Of a DNA stretch of 64,000 nucleotides, positions 17,484 through 25,879 are shown piece by piece. The DNA comes from Cerasibacillus terrae (lineage in GTDB: Bacteria; Bacillota; Bacilli; Bacillales; Amphibacillaceae). The DNA lies in the NCBI RefSeq assembly GCF_008039555.1, contig NZ_VDUW01000004.1, positions 118,132 through 182,131 of the forward strand. Direction: 5' to 3'. Each line of letters opens with the position of its first letter. The first letter of the stretch is position 1. A program made the translations under genes and the position numbers. The notes under the pieces were generated by a model. The model was not told the origin of the DNA, did not search any database, and worked only from the letters and a program-made list of their open reading frames with translations.

Positions 17484-18683
17484 TTACATTGTACCTTTAA
17501 TCATACCGTTCCAATACATCATTGGTAGCATATGTTTTTTCATAAGGAACATACTTTTTCTTCTTTTACGTTGGTCAAATGGGAAAGACTCTTCTGCTTC
17601 ATATCCGTATACAAATTCTGCTAACATAACGGTATCATACCCTGTAACAACTGGACATGAGGAATAACCATCATATTTTGCTTTCAATTCTTTTCCGTTC
17701 ATGATGGCAATTAAGTTATCTACCATAACTGGTGCTTGTTTACGAACCGCTGCACCTGTTCGCGAAGTTGGTAAGCTTGTGCAGTCACCAGCTCCAAAGA
17801 TATTATCATATTTATTATGGCGGAGTGTATACATGTCTAAATCAACCCAGCCTGCTTCATCTGCAATTGGACTGTCCGCAATAAATTGTGGTGGTCCCAT
17901 TGGAGGTGTTACGTGAATCATGTCAAAATCGCGGGTAATTGTTTCATCTTTATTCACATGTTTAAATGTTGCTTTCTTATTCGGTCCATCGATTTCAACT
18001 AAGTCCATGAAATATGTTTCATCAATACCTTTATCTTTAACCAACTGTTTTAAAGCCGGATAATACCGTTTAACCGGGAATAAATCATCCATTCCGGAAA
18101 TAAATTCGATATTTGTTTTATGACGAACACCTGATTTTCTGAAGTATTCATCTGCTAAATACATGATTTTTTGCGGAGCTCCAGCACATTTTACTGGTGA
18201 ACTTGGTTGAGTAAAAATTGCTTTTCCACCTTTAAGTGTGCGAATAGCTTCCCATGTACTTTCTACATAGTCTTCGGAGTAGTTACTACAAACACCGTTT
18301 TTACCCAGTGTTTCTTTTAATCCTTTTACTAAATGCCAATTTAATTGAATACCTGCTGCAACAACAAGATATTCATATGTTAAAACGGTACCTTTATTTG
18401 TTGTTACTTTATTTTCATCTGGTGAAAACGTTGTTACTGCCTCTTGCAACCATTCTGCCCCGTCTGGAATTAATGTCTCTTGCTTACGAACACTTTCTTC
18501 TAATGTTGCGTCTCCTCCACCTACTAATGTAAAAAATGGTTGGTAATAATGATTTTCTGATGGATCAATAATTGTTACATCCCCATGTAAATAAGGAGCT
18601 TTTCTTAATAATTGTGCTGCAACAGTTAAACCAGCAGTTCCTGCACCAACAACAACAATTTTTGTTTGAATCTCTTGAGCCAT
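17484..18683 (-). CDS. Type II sulfide:quinone oxidoreductase-like FAD enzyme
   Basis: The 399-residue flavoprotein has an N-terminal dinucleotide-binding motif (VVVGAGTAGLTVA), a second FAD contact (NIFGAGDCTSLP) and cysteines at 132, 166 (SSPVKCAGAPQK), 301 and 343 (YSSCPVVTGYD). Cys166 and Cys343 occupy the positions of the redox-active pair kept in type II SQRs, which oxidise sulfide at the membrane and pass electrons to menaquinone. The C-terminus is amphipathic (FLMKKHMLPMMYWNGMIKG), suited to membrane docking. No persulfide dioxygenase or rhodanese gene is adjacent. Confidence 0.88.
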   Translation of the reverse strand: MAQEIQTKIVVVGAGTAGLTVAAQLLRKAPYLHGDVTIIDPSENHYYQPFFTLVGGGDATLEESVRKQETLIPDGAEWLQEAVTTFSPDENKVTTNKGTVLTYEYLVVAAGIQLNWHLVKGLKETLGKNGVCSNYSEDYVESTWEAIRTLKGGKAIFTQPSSPVKCAGAPQKIMYLADEYFRKSGVRHKTNIEFISGMDDLFPVKRYYPALKQLVKDKGIDETYFMDLVEIDGPNKKATFKHVNKDETITRDFDMIHVTPPMGPPQFIADSPIADEAGWVDLDMYTLRHNKYDNIFGAGDCTSLPTSRTGAAVRKQAPVMVDNLIAIMNGKELKAKYDGYSSCPVVTGYDTVMLAEFVYGYEAEESFPFDQRKRRKSMFLMKKHMLPMMYWNGMIKGTM

Positions 18684-18750
18684 ATCTATTTCTCCCCTCT
18701 TGTGAGTTGTCTAATTATCACTACTTCTTTATCCTATCTTTTATTTAACC

Positions 18751-18771
18751 GGTTTCATATACGGTGAAACC
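18751..18771. promoter_or_regulatory. Inverted repeat upstream of the SQR operon (candidate operator)
   Basis: GGTTTCA, seven bases, then TGAAACC: a perfect 7-bp dyad about 70-90 bp before the SQR start codon. It is not part of a terminator. The binding protein is unknown. Confidence 0.45.
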
Positions 18772-18898
18772 CTCATTTTTACTTTTTTATAATTTATTTC
18801 TTGATATATATACGTTTTACGATGGTTTTAACAATATCATGTCCAGAACTATCATTGTTAGAAAGCTGTCAAAATTACTCGAGAAGATTCATTTAAAG

Positions 18899-18953
18899 GA
18901 TAAAGTGAAACTTCCATCAATGGGAATCTTACAGCCAGTTAACCTGCAATAAA
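18899..18953. repeat. Short (deleted) copy of the GATAAA repeat family
   Basis: Begins GATAAAGTGAAACTTCCATC and ends AGTTAACCTGCAATAAA. It has nearly the same internal deletion as the copy at 5457-5511. Confidence 0.8.
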
Positions 18954-18991
18954 AAAGAATATCTATTGTAACCATGCAATAGATATTCTTT
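18954..18991 (-). terminator. Terminator of the chemoreceptor gene
   Basis: AAAGAATATCTATTG pairs with CAATAGATATTCTTT around TAACCATG; A/T-rich on both sides. It directly abuts a repeat copy. Confidence 0.8.
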
Positions 18992-18997
18992 CATGTT

Positions 18998-20698
18998 TTA
19001 CTTTCCTAATTTAAATTGTTCCACCAACAAATGTAGTTCTTCTGCCAATTTAGCAAGATGTTCAGAACTTGAAGCAACTTCTTCCATCGAACTACTTGAC
19101 TGCTGAGCGGAGGCAGATGTTTGTTCCACACCCGCTGCGGCTTCTTCAGAAACGGAGGCAATTTCCTCAATGGAATTATTCATATTTCTACTATTATCTG
19201 CAATATCTCCTAAGTTACTAGATACTACCTGAATAGCATCAACCATTTCCGTAACAGAAGATTGAATGGTCTGGAAGGTTTTATTTGTTGTATTGATCTC
19301 CATCGTACCTTGTTCTACTTCTTTATAACCGTTCTCTAGTGATTGTGTCACATTATGGGACTCATGTTGAATATTTGTAACAAATCCTGTAATTTCTGTA
19401 ACTGATGCAGCTACTTGCTCAGCTAATTTACGGACTTCATCTGCAACAACTGCAAAACCTTTTCCATGTTCACCTGCTCTTGCCGCTTCAATCGCCGCAT
19501 TTAATGCTAATAAATTTGTTTGCTCAGCAACATTTTGAATCACAGCGACTAACTTAGTAATTTCCTGAGATTGTTTATCAAGATTTTCCATTTTATAAAC
19601 TGCATTTTTTACAATTTGATTAATTTTTGACATTTGGGCTGTGGAGGATTCCATTAACTCTGAACCTTGATCTGTTAATTGTAATACCTTTTCCGAGTGT
19701 TCTTCTATTTGTTCACCACTTGTGTTTGCTTCGTTTACTTTTGTCGTAAATTCACCCATAATCGATGCCAAATCACTTGCACCATTTGCTTGTGTTTCTG
19801 CACCTGTTGCTAATTCTTCCATCGTCATGGCAACTTGTTCTGTTCCAGCTTTTACCTCATTTGCTGTTTGTGTCAATTCTTCACTATGACTTGATACTGT
19901 TTCTGAAACTGTACTTACTTTTAATAATAAATCGTTCATTCCCTTATTCATTTCATTTGTTGCTTCTACAAGCTGTCCAACTTCATCTTTCGATTTTACA
20001 TCTAAAGCTGGCTGACTTAAATCACCATTTGCAATAGCTTTCAAGCGATTCATCACAGTAGTAATCGGATTTGTAATGATTCGCGATGTAATGGATGCTG
20101 CAATTTGACCAATCACGAGAACTAAAATAACAACAACCGTAGTCGTTATAATCAGAGACTTTCCAGTAGATAAGACATTTTGTCCCGCATGATTAATTTT
20201 TCCTTCTCGACTATCAGCGATTTCACTAAATCCAGAAACTAATTCGCGCGCTAAGGGGGCAGCCTTGTCTTGTAAAATATTCAACGCGAGGTCTTTATTA
20301 CCGTGGTCATATTCACGAAAAACTTCATTGATTAATTTACTCCATTCCGCCTTTTTAGCAACTAACTGTTCCAACTCTGGTGAATTACTCATTTTAAATA
20401 CCATTTCTTCTACGTCGGTATTTTCAGCCTCTGCCTTCTCAAATTCCTCACGAAAAAATTCATCATCAAATAAGATATACCCGCGTACTAAGGCTGTTTG
20501 ATTTACCATACCGTAAGCCAATTCATCATCCGCAATCATTAATGGCAAATGATGATCAACAATATCTCCCATATTTTTATTCAGTTGATTGATTGCTACA
20601 AAACTAAATACTCCAAGCGCTAAAACCATTGCAATAACAATGGAAAATCCAAATAATATTTTCCTTTTAATACTTTTAAACGCAAATATTTTCTTCAT
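18998..20698 (-). CDS. Methyl-accepting chemotaxis protein
   Basis: Start at ATG 20698, eight bases after AAAGGA. The 566-residue product has a membrane helix at about 12-34, an extracytoplasmic four-helix-bundle sensor domain (about 35-185), a second helix ([20 protein letters not shown]), a HAMP domain, and a long signalling domain with the conserved hairpin tip [20 protein letters not shown]. It relays ligand binding to CheA/CheW. No other che gene is in the window, so it is an orphan receptor; the ligand is unknown. Confidence 0.93.
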   Translation of the reverse strand: MKKIFAFKSIKRKILFGFSIVIAMVLALGVFSFVAINQLNKNMGDIVDHHLPLMIADDELAYGMVNQTALVRGYILFDDEFFREEFEKAEAENTDVEEMVFKMSNSPELEQLVAKKAEWSKLINEVFREYDHGNKDLALNILQDKAAPLARELVSGFSEIADSREGKINHAGQNVLSTGKSLIITTTVVVILVLVIGQIAASITSRIITNPITTVMNRLKAIANGDLSQPALDVKSKDEVGQLVEATNEMNKGMNDLLLKVSTVSETVSSHSEELTQTANEVKAGTEQVAMTMEELATGAETQANGASDLASIMGEFTTKVNEANTSGEQIEEHSEKVLQLTDQGSELMESSTAQMSKINQIVKNAVYKMENLDKQSQEITKLVAVIQNVAEQTNLLALNAAIEAARAGEHGKGFAVVADEVRKLAEQVAASVTEITGFVTNIQHESHNVTQSLENGYKEVEQGTMEINTTNKTFQTIQSSVTEMVDAIQVVSSNLGDIADNSRNMNNSIEEIASVSEEAAAGVEQTSASAQQSSSSMEEVASSSEHLAKLAEELHLLVEQFKLGK

Positions 20699-20707
20699 AA
20701 GATACAT

Positions 20708-21045
20708 CCTTTCCCTGCTTATAGGATTTTATCATTCAACAAAATATGTGATATTTATCACATATGATTTAAAACCTAGCCTCTACACTCTATTAATATC
20801 GGTATTTTTTTAAAATTGTAAAGGGATGATTGCCTTCTTTTCTAAAATATTTGTAGTAGGTTAACCTGCTGTAGGATTTGACTAAAGAAAATCAAATTTT
20901 ATAAGTAAATGGAAGGAAATATCATCAGCGATGGAAATTTCATTTTTAAAAAATGGTTATATATTTTCTTAGCACCTAAACATGCATCATTCGCATATGC
21001 TACTATCATCCAGACATATATAATGAAATTTCAGGAGGTATGATG
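20708..21045. other. Intergenic region, no gene seen
   Basis: AT-rich spacer between the divergent chemoreceptor and ymaF genes. It must hold both promoters. No clear regulatory element recognised. Confidence 0.5.
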
Positions 21046-21468
21046 ATGTATCATCTTTACCAGGGTGTAGACCCTCGAATACCATATATCTCTGCTCATC
21101 CATCCAACTATGAGCAAGCACACGATTTTAGGAGAGTTCCAATATCTAATCCATCCCGTTACACAATGAATCCGTATAACGGTGGACATACACATGCCCA
21201 TTTTGGGGCGACAACATGTCAAGATGGGCATACCCATATCCATCCAGGAGTAACGAGCAATCCAATTCCTACTCCAGATGGGCATGTACATCGAATGGAG
21301 GGGAATACATCCTATATGGATGAACATATCCATTCATATGAAGCATTCACAGGTCCAAAAATCCCATTACCAAACGGATACCATACCCATTATGTTGAAA
21401 TTAAAACGACAGAAAATGATGGGCATATTCACATCATCAGAGGTTTTACAGAAGCATCAAAGGAGTAG
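21046..21468 (+). CDS. ymaF: YmaF-family histidine-rich protein
   Basis: Three ATG codons in a row (21040, 21043, 21046) follow AGGAGG; the third has the best spacing. The 140-residue product has repeated glycine-histidine motifs (GGHTHAHFGATT, DGHTHIHPGVTS, DGHVHRMEG, DGHIHIIRG) characteristic of YmaF, an uncharacterised Bacillaceae family. The roughly 20-residue repeat of Asp-Gly-His-x-His suggests metal binding, an inference only. No signal peptide. It ends at a strong terminator. Confidence 0.85.
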   Translation: MYHLYQGVDPRIPYISAHPSNYEQAHDFRRVPISNPSRYTMNPYNGGHTHAHFGATTCQDGHTHIHPGVTSNPIPTPDGHVHRMEGNTSYMDEHIHSYEAFTGPKIPLPNGYHTHYVEIKTTENDGHIHIIRGFTEASKE

Positions 21469-21478
21469 GTTTTATTTC

Positions 21479-21516
21479 AAAAAAAGAATGGGAATTCATT
21501 CTCCATTCTTTTTTTC
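21479..21516 (+). terminator. Terminator of ymaF
   Basis: AAAAAAGAATGG and CCATTCTTTTTT pair, with inner GAAT/ATTC pairing, followed by more T. Confidence 0.85.
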
Positions 21517-21618
21517 TTATATTAGGATGTACTCTTATGTCAGTAATAGATTCCAAATAAGTAATAACTTACAAAACAATCAATATTAGAATCACAGCAT
21601 AAAGAAACGACCTCATTG

Positions 21619-21777
21619 GATAAAGTGAAACTTCAATCAGTGGGAGTTCTCTTTATCTCCCACTGATTGTTAGTTGAACGAATCGGGCCTTTACTGGCTG
21701 TTGATCCTCCACTTATAATTCTTGAGTATATCGATTTCTTGATGTGGAGGTCTTACAGCCAGTTAATCAGCGATAAA
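21619..21777. repeat. Full-length GATAAA repeat, tandem copy A
   Basis: Bounded by GATAAA at both ends. It contains two potential hairpins: AATCAGTGGGAG/CTCCCACTGATT and, further on, ACTGGCTGT with CCTCCAC pairing to GTGGAGG and ACAGCCAGT. No open reading frame. Confidence 0.9.
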
Positions 21778-21926
21778 GTGAAACTTCAATCAGTGGGAGT
21801 TCTCTTCATCTCCCACTGATTGTTAGTTGAACAAATCGGGCTTTTACTGGCTGTTGATCCTCCACTTATAATTCTTGAGTATATCGATTTCTTGATGTGG
21901 AGGTCTTACAGCCAGTTAATCTGCGA
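21772..21926. repeat. Full-length GATAAA repeat, tandem copy B
   Basis: Almost identical to copy A and shares the GATAAA junction with it, giving a 153-bp period. Only a few substitutions separate the two, so the duplication is recent. Confidence 0.9.
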
Positions 21927-22079
21927 AAAAAAATAGCTACCCTCAGCCCATATTATCATGGTATAATAATCACGCAAAATTAGTATTCACGTGAAGTTTA
22001 TCTCATAAGCATTACTTAGAAACTATTGCTTATAATTTCTAGCTATTAGATGCTATTAGATGTATAGGAGGTTTCCAAT

Positions 22080-22769
22080 ATAAACAATCCGCCATTTGTA
22101 ACGTACTCTACTTCTCATATTGTCGCCATTTGCTTATTCATTTTTGTAATAATATTATTATACTTCACAAAAAGCAGATGGTCACATGCCAAAAAAATAG
22201 TATATGTTGAACGAATGTTTGCCGTTTTATTGTTTGGAACAGAATTAGGTTATCATATTCTATATTATTTAAATGGAAAATGGGATTTGGTTTATTCTCT
22301 TCCAATCGAATTATGTAGTTTTGCTTTACTAGCTTCCATTATTCTACTATGGACAGGTAATAAACATGTATTTGACTTTGTCTTTTTTGCCGGAATCGCT
22401 GGGGCATTACAAGCAATATTAACACCTGTTCTTGATTATGGATTTCCACATTATCGTTTTTTTCATTTTTTCTTTACACATATTGGCATCATGCTTACTG
22501 CTTTTTATTTTATGTGGATCAAGGGATATGTCCCGACTTTTAAAGGCGTAATTAAAACAATGATAATTCTAAATATCCTATTACCATTCGTAATTTTTAT
22601 CAATCATATGGTTGAAGGAAATTATATGTTCCTATCATACAAACCAGCTACTAATAGTCTATTAGATGTATTAGGCCCTTACCCATGGTATATTTTTTCT
22701 TTAGAAGCTGTTGCTTTTGTGATGTTCGTTATTTTATGGGTTTTATTTAGAAAATGGCGAGTAGAATAA
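22080..22769 (+). CDS. ywaF: YwaF/TIGR02206-family membrane protein, apparent AUA start
   Basis: About six membrane helices with ELGYHILYYLNGKWDL, LPIELCSFALLASIIL and NHMVEGNYMFLSYKP, typical of the YwaF-like integral membrane family of unknown function. The first in-frame ATG is at 22215, but the frame upstream encodes a family-like N-terminus (NNPPFVTYSTSHIVAICLF). AGGAGG at 22066-22071 lies eight bases before an in-frame ATA at 22080, and an in-frame stop precedes it. Full length from ATA is 229 residues, the usual family size. Either the gene uses AUA or its start codon is mutated. Confidence 0.8.
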   Translation: MNNPPFVTYSTSHIVAICLFIFVIILLYFTKSRWSHAKKIVYVERMFAVLLFGTELGYHILYYLNGKWDLVYSLPIELCSFALLASIILLWTGNKHVFDFVFFAGIAGALQAILTPVLDYGFPHYRFFHFFFTHIGIMLTAFYFMWIKGYVPTFKGVIKTMIILNILLPFVIFINHMVEGNYMFLSYKPATNSLLDVLGPYPWYIFSLEAVAFVMFVILWVLFRKWRVE

Positions 22770-22784
22770 TATTTTTAATGTGAA

Positions 22785-22823
22785 ATGCTATGGATTGGCT
22801 GTTAATTAACTAATCCATAGCAT
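22785..22823 (+). terminator. Terminator of the YwaF-like gene
   Basis: ATGCTATGGATT and AATCCATAGCAT pair perfectly, followed by ACATTTTTATT. Confidence 0.8.
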
Positions 22824-22921
22824 ACATTTTTATTCTTTTATATCAATATTCCTACCTAAATGGGGTTATGCTGCATGTTGTAATGGTTGTACGCTTTTTT
22901 CGCTCATCATCCAAGAAGAAA

Positions 22922-22948
22922 ACTCATTCTTTTGTATTAAGAATGAGT
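22922..22948 (-). terminator. Hairpin, probable terminator of the coiled-coil repeat gene
   Basis: ACTCATTCTT and AAGAATGAGT pair over 10 bp. TTTTCTTCTT follows on the minus strand, about 150 bp after the stop codon at 23102. Confidence 0.6.
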
Positions 22949-23101
22949 AATAAGAAGTTTATTAGTTAATTTGTGGTATAAAAGAAGATATATAATAGGA
23001 GTTGTAACTGATAAACGAAGTATACAGTTTCCGATAAGTAAAAGTGAACACTTATTAGCTAAGATTGGTAGTTTTCTAGATTTAAATATTTCATTCAGCG
23101 T

Positions 23102-23629
23102 TCATTTTACCTTTTCTTGTAATTTTGTAATTTCACTCCTATTTACATTTGTTTGATAGGATAAAATCTGAATTACTGATTCATGTGTATTAGTTCTTTC
23201 TTCCAACCGTTTAAAGTAACTTCTCGCTTCTGATGTAAGATTATCTACTTTCAACTCAAGTGTGTCAAAGCGTTTGTCCATCTTATCAAAGCGTACGTCC
23301 ATCTTGTCAAAGCGTTTGTCCATCTTATCCAAACGGTCGTCCATCTTGTCAAAGCGTACGTCCACCTTATCCAAACGGTCGTCCATCTTGTCAAAGCGTA
23401 CATCCACCTTATCCAAACGGTCGTCCATCTTGTCAAAGCGTACATCCATCTTATCCAAACGGTCGTCCATCTTGTCAAAGCGTACGTCCATCTTATCCAA
23501 ACGGTCGTCTATTGCCTCAAAACGGTGTCCCATTTCATCAAATCTAGTATTCATTTCTGTTTTTACATTTTTTATTTCAGTGACTATACCTTTACTCATT
23601 TCAAACAGAGCATCGATTTTCTTTTCCAT
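23102..23629 (-). CDS. Coiled-coil protein with tandem 14-residue repeats
   Basis: ATG 23629 follows GGAGGTGAAAAG. The 175-residue protein has a short N-terminal helix, then about six 14-residue units of the form RFDKMDDRLDKVDV, and a C-terminal helix. The heptad spacing (hydrophobic, charged, charged) predicts a long coiled coil. The DNA repeats with a 42-bp period, so unit number probably varies between strains. Similar proteins occur in many bacilli without known function. No signal peptide or membrane segment. Confidence 0.8.
   Translation of the reverse strand: MEKKIDALFEMSKGIVTEIKNVKTEMNTRFDEMGHRFEAIDDRLDKMDVRFDKMDDRLDKMDVRFDKMDDRLDKVDVRFDKMDDRLDKVDVRFDKMDDRLDKMDKRFDKMDVRFDKMDKRFDTLELKVDNLTSEARSYFKRLEERTNTHESVIQILSYQTNVNRSEITKLQEKVK
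23265..23520. repeat. 42-bp tandem repeats inside the coiled-coil gene
   Basis: About six imperfect units alternating TCCATCTTGTCAAAGCGTAC and TCCAACCTTATCCAAACGG-type blocks. Near identity at the DNA level indicates recent expansion by slippage or recombination. Confidence 0.85.
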
Positions 23630-23733
23630 CTTTTCACCTCCCTTATCCTTCAATGATTATTTTATCAGATTAGGATAAAAAATGTACACTTAATAGTAAT
23701 AAATTTCTAGGAATATAATGATGTTGTTCTTCC

Positions 23734-23800
23734 ATTTTCTCCTCAAACAGTAACTATAAACACTAAGATAGACACATCTATTAAGTTTTGAGGAGAAAAT
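23734..23800. repeat. Inverted repeat with a 13-residue ORF
   Basis: ATTTTCTCCTCAAAC (23734-23748) and GTTTTGAGGAGAAAAT (23785-23800) are inverted. An ATG at 23803 follows the AGGAG of the right arm by seven bases and opens a 13-codon ORF (MNIITVNFPMTFH) ending at 23844, at the end of tctA. It may be a relic of an insertion element or a plain hairpin. Confidence 0.4.
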
Positions 23801-23840
23801 AAATGAACATTATTACTGTTAATTTCCCCATGACTTTCCA

Positions 23841-25340
23841 TTAATTAGTTTTTCTTGCTTTTCTCAACCATAGTTGGCGTAAAAGTGGGATTATAAATGA
23901 TAGTAAAGCAAGTAATAATAACATTAAAGAAATTGGGTTTGTTATGAAAATACTTAGACTTCCATTAGATATTGTTAACGATTGTCTAAATGATTGTTCT
24001 AACATTCCACCTAGGATAAAAGCTAGGATAAATGGTGGTGCTGGAAAAGAAAATAAACGCATTAAAAAACCAATAACACCAAATAGCAAAAGCATATACA
24101 AATCAAATGTATTAAAGCTGATCGCATAAACACCTATCATACTAAACATGATAACGAGTGAAATAAGTAATGGTCTCGGTATTTTTAATATCTTAGCTAT
24201 ATAAGGAATCAATGGTAAATTTAAAATGAGTAAAAATATGTTTCCAATGTACATACTAGCGATAATGCCCCAGAATATTTCTGGTCTATCTGTCATTAAC
24301 AATGGTCCAGGTTGTACACCCAGTACTAAAAATGCACCAAGAAGAACCGCCGTTGTTCCTGATCCTGGAATACCTAGACTAAGTAAAGGTACAAATGCTC
24401 CACTTGTTGCTGCATTATTTGCTGTTTCAGGAGCTGCCAGACCTTTAATAGAGCCTTTTCCAAATTCCTCAGGATTCTTCGAAAGCCTCTTTTCAGATAT
24501 ATAAGCAATAAAAGAAGCTATCGTTGCACCTGCTCCTGGTAAAACCCCAAGAATAAATCCTAAAAGAGATTGTCTTGTGATTGGTCCTTTCATTTCATGT
24601 AAATCCTTTTTTGATAATTTTATGCTTCCAATTTTATGAGCATTTTTTACAGATGTATCTTTTCGATTTAAAACTAATGTACATACTTCAGCCAATGCAA
24701 ATAGTCCTAAAGCAATAACTAGGAAATCTAAACCTTCTAAAAGATTTGGATTACCAAAAGTAAATCTTTGTGTCCCTGTTTGTGCATCAATCCCAATAGT
24801 GACAACCATAAATCCAACAACAGCAGAAATAAGTGCCTTTATGGTAGATCCTTCTGACAAACTTGATATTGCTGTTAATCCTAAAACCATTAAAGCAAAA
24901 TATGCAGGAGGGCCAAAAGAAACAGCTATACTTGATAAGGCAGGAGCCAAAAGCATTAACATAATAACACTAACTGTTCCTCCTGTAAAAGAAGCAATGG
25001 CTGCAATAGCCAGAGCTTTACCAGCCTTACCTTGTTGTGCCATTGGATAACCATCAAATGCTGTAGCAACTGTCCCTGATATTCCTGGTGCATTTAGAAG
25101 GATTGAAGAGGTAGAACCACCAAATACTGCACCATAATATACACCTGCCATCATAATTAAAGCACTTGTAGGATCCATTCCAAATGTGACAGGTATCATG
25201 ACAGCAATTGCACTAATTGGTCCTAATCCAGGGAGCATACCAATAAAGGTCCCAACCAAAACCCCTATCATGACAAATAAAATACCTTCCATACTAAATG
25301 CGGTTTGAAAACCAGTTACGATTCCATCTATAGATCCCAT
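23841..25340 (-). CDS. tctA: Tripartite tricarboxylate transporter, large permease TctA
   Basis: The 499-residue protein has about twelve membrane segments and TctA motifs: GMLPGLGPISAIAVMIP near the N-terminus, YYGAVFGGSTSSILLN, and GVLPGAGATIASFIAY later on. TctA is the large pore subunit of the secondary tricarboxylate transporter, which takes substrate from TctC at the membrane. It is the last gene of tctC-tctB-tctA, 12 bp after tctB. Substrate (citrate, tricarballylate or another organic acid) cannot be decided from sequence. Confidence 0.93.
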   Translation of the reverse strand: MGSIDGIVTGFQTAFSMEGILFVMIGVLVGTFIGMLPGLGPISAIAVMIPVTFGMDPTSALIMMAGVYYGAVFGGSTSSILLNAPGISGTVATAFDGYPMAQQGKAGKALAIAAIASFTGGTVSVIMLMLLAPALSSIAVSFGPPAYFALMVLGLTAISSLSEGSTIKALISAVVGFMVVTIGIDAQTGTQRFTFGNPNLLEGLDFLVIALGLFALAEVCTLVLNRKDTSVKNAHKIGSIKLSKKDLHEMKGPITRQSLLGFILGVLPGAGATIASFIAYISEKRLSKNPEEFGKGSIKGLAAPETANNAATSGAFVPLLSLGIPGSGTTAVLLGAFLVLGVQPGPLLMTDRPEIFWGIIASMYIGNIFLLILNLPLIPYIAKILKIPRPLLISLVIMFSMIGVYAISFNTFDLYMLLLFGVIGFLMRLFSFPAPPFILAFILGGMLEQSFRQSLTISNGSLSIFITNPISLMLLLLALLSFIIPLLRQLWLRKARKTN

Positions 25341-25352
25341 TATATCCCTCCT

Positions 25353-25832
25353 CTAGAATGGCAGTATGCCTTGTGGTAAACTAATTCTTAATAATTTGAC
25401 GAACATAAAATACATAGATATAGAAAAAACAATGGAGACTGTCATATTAGTAAAATATTTTTTATAACCTAAAAACCAAGAACAAAAAAAGATAAATAAT
25501 GCTGTCATAATCATAAATCCAACTTTTTCCAAAAATAAAATATAAACAAGAATAAAACCAAAAACAGCAATTAATACTCCTATTTCACTTCCTGAAATAG
25601 ATCTTCTTGCCTTTTGCTCATTTGTTTCTGTATCCTTTGAAAAAAACAGGAAAACCGAAAGTAGCACTAATAGCCATCCTAATGTTTTTGGTACAACATC
25701 TGCCTCTACCTCCGTATATGCATAGGGTGGAATTTGATAAGATAAAAATAGGTATACGCATGCAATAATTAACAGGACAACACTTACACGCTGATTTATG
25801 TTTTTAAACACCTTCTCACTCCCCTTTAACAC
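25353..25832 (-). CDS. tctB: Tripartite tricarboxylate transporter, small subunit TctB
   Basis: The 159-residue protein has four membrane helices and the poorly conserved TctB layout. Position between tctC and tctA is the best evidence. In this family the small subunit helps assemble the permease. TctB follows tctC by 47 bp, and that gap holds a stable hairpin. Confidence 0.85.
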   Translation of the reverse strand: MLKGSEKVFKNINQRVSVVLLIIACVYLFLSYQIPPYAYTEVEADVVPKTLGWLLVLLSVFLFFSKDTETNEQKARRSISGSEIGVLIAVFGFILVYILFLEKVGFMIMTALFIFFCSWFLGYKKYFTNMTVSIVFSISMYFMFVKLLRISLPQGILPF

Positions 25833-25839
25833 TTATAAA

Positions 25840-25870
25840 GGGAAGTCAATGAATATATTCATTGACTTCC
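25840..25870 (-). promoter_or_regulatory. Hairpin between tctC and tctB
   Basis: GGAAGTCAATGAA and TTCATTGACTTCC pair perfectly around a TATA loop. No convincing T run follows, so it is more likely an mRNA-stabilising or partial terminator element favouring the binding-protein gene. Confidence 0.6.
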
Positions 25871-25879
25871 TAATATAAC

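Noticed and set aside
21619..21926. Tandem 153-bp repeats considered as CRISPR or a plasmid iteron origin
   Set aside because: Single dispersed copies of the same element occur elsewhere in the window, and no replication gene is adjacent.
22215..22769. ATG 22215 as start of the YwaF-like gene
   Set aside because: It has no ribosome binding site and would remove a conserved N-terminal membrane helix.
23265..23520. Possible CRISPR array from regularly spaced repeats
   Set aside because: The units are contiguous, without unique spacers, and are fully coding. No cas genes.
23260..23678. Long plus-strand ORFs rich in Ser/Lys or Cys/Pro/Ser across the 42-bp repeats
   Set aside because: They are antisense shadows of the minus-strand coiled-coil gene, which has a good ribosome binding site and heptad logic.
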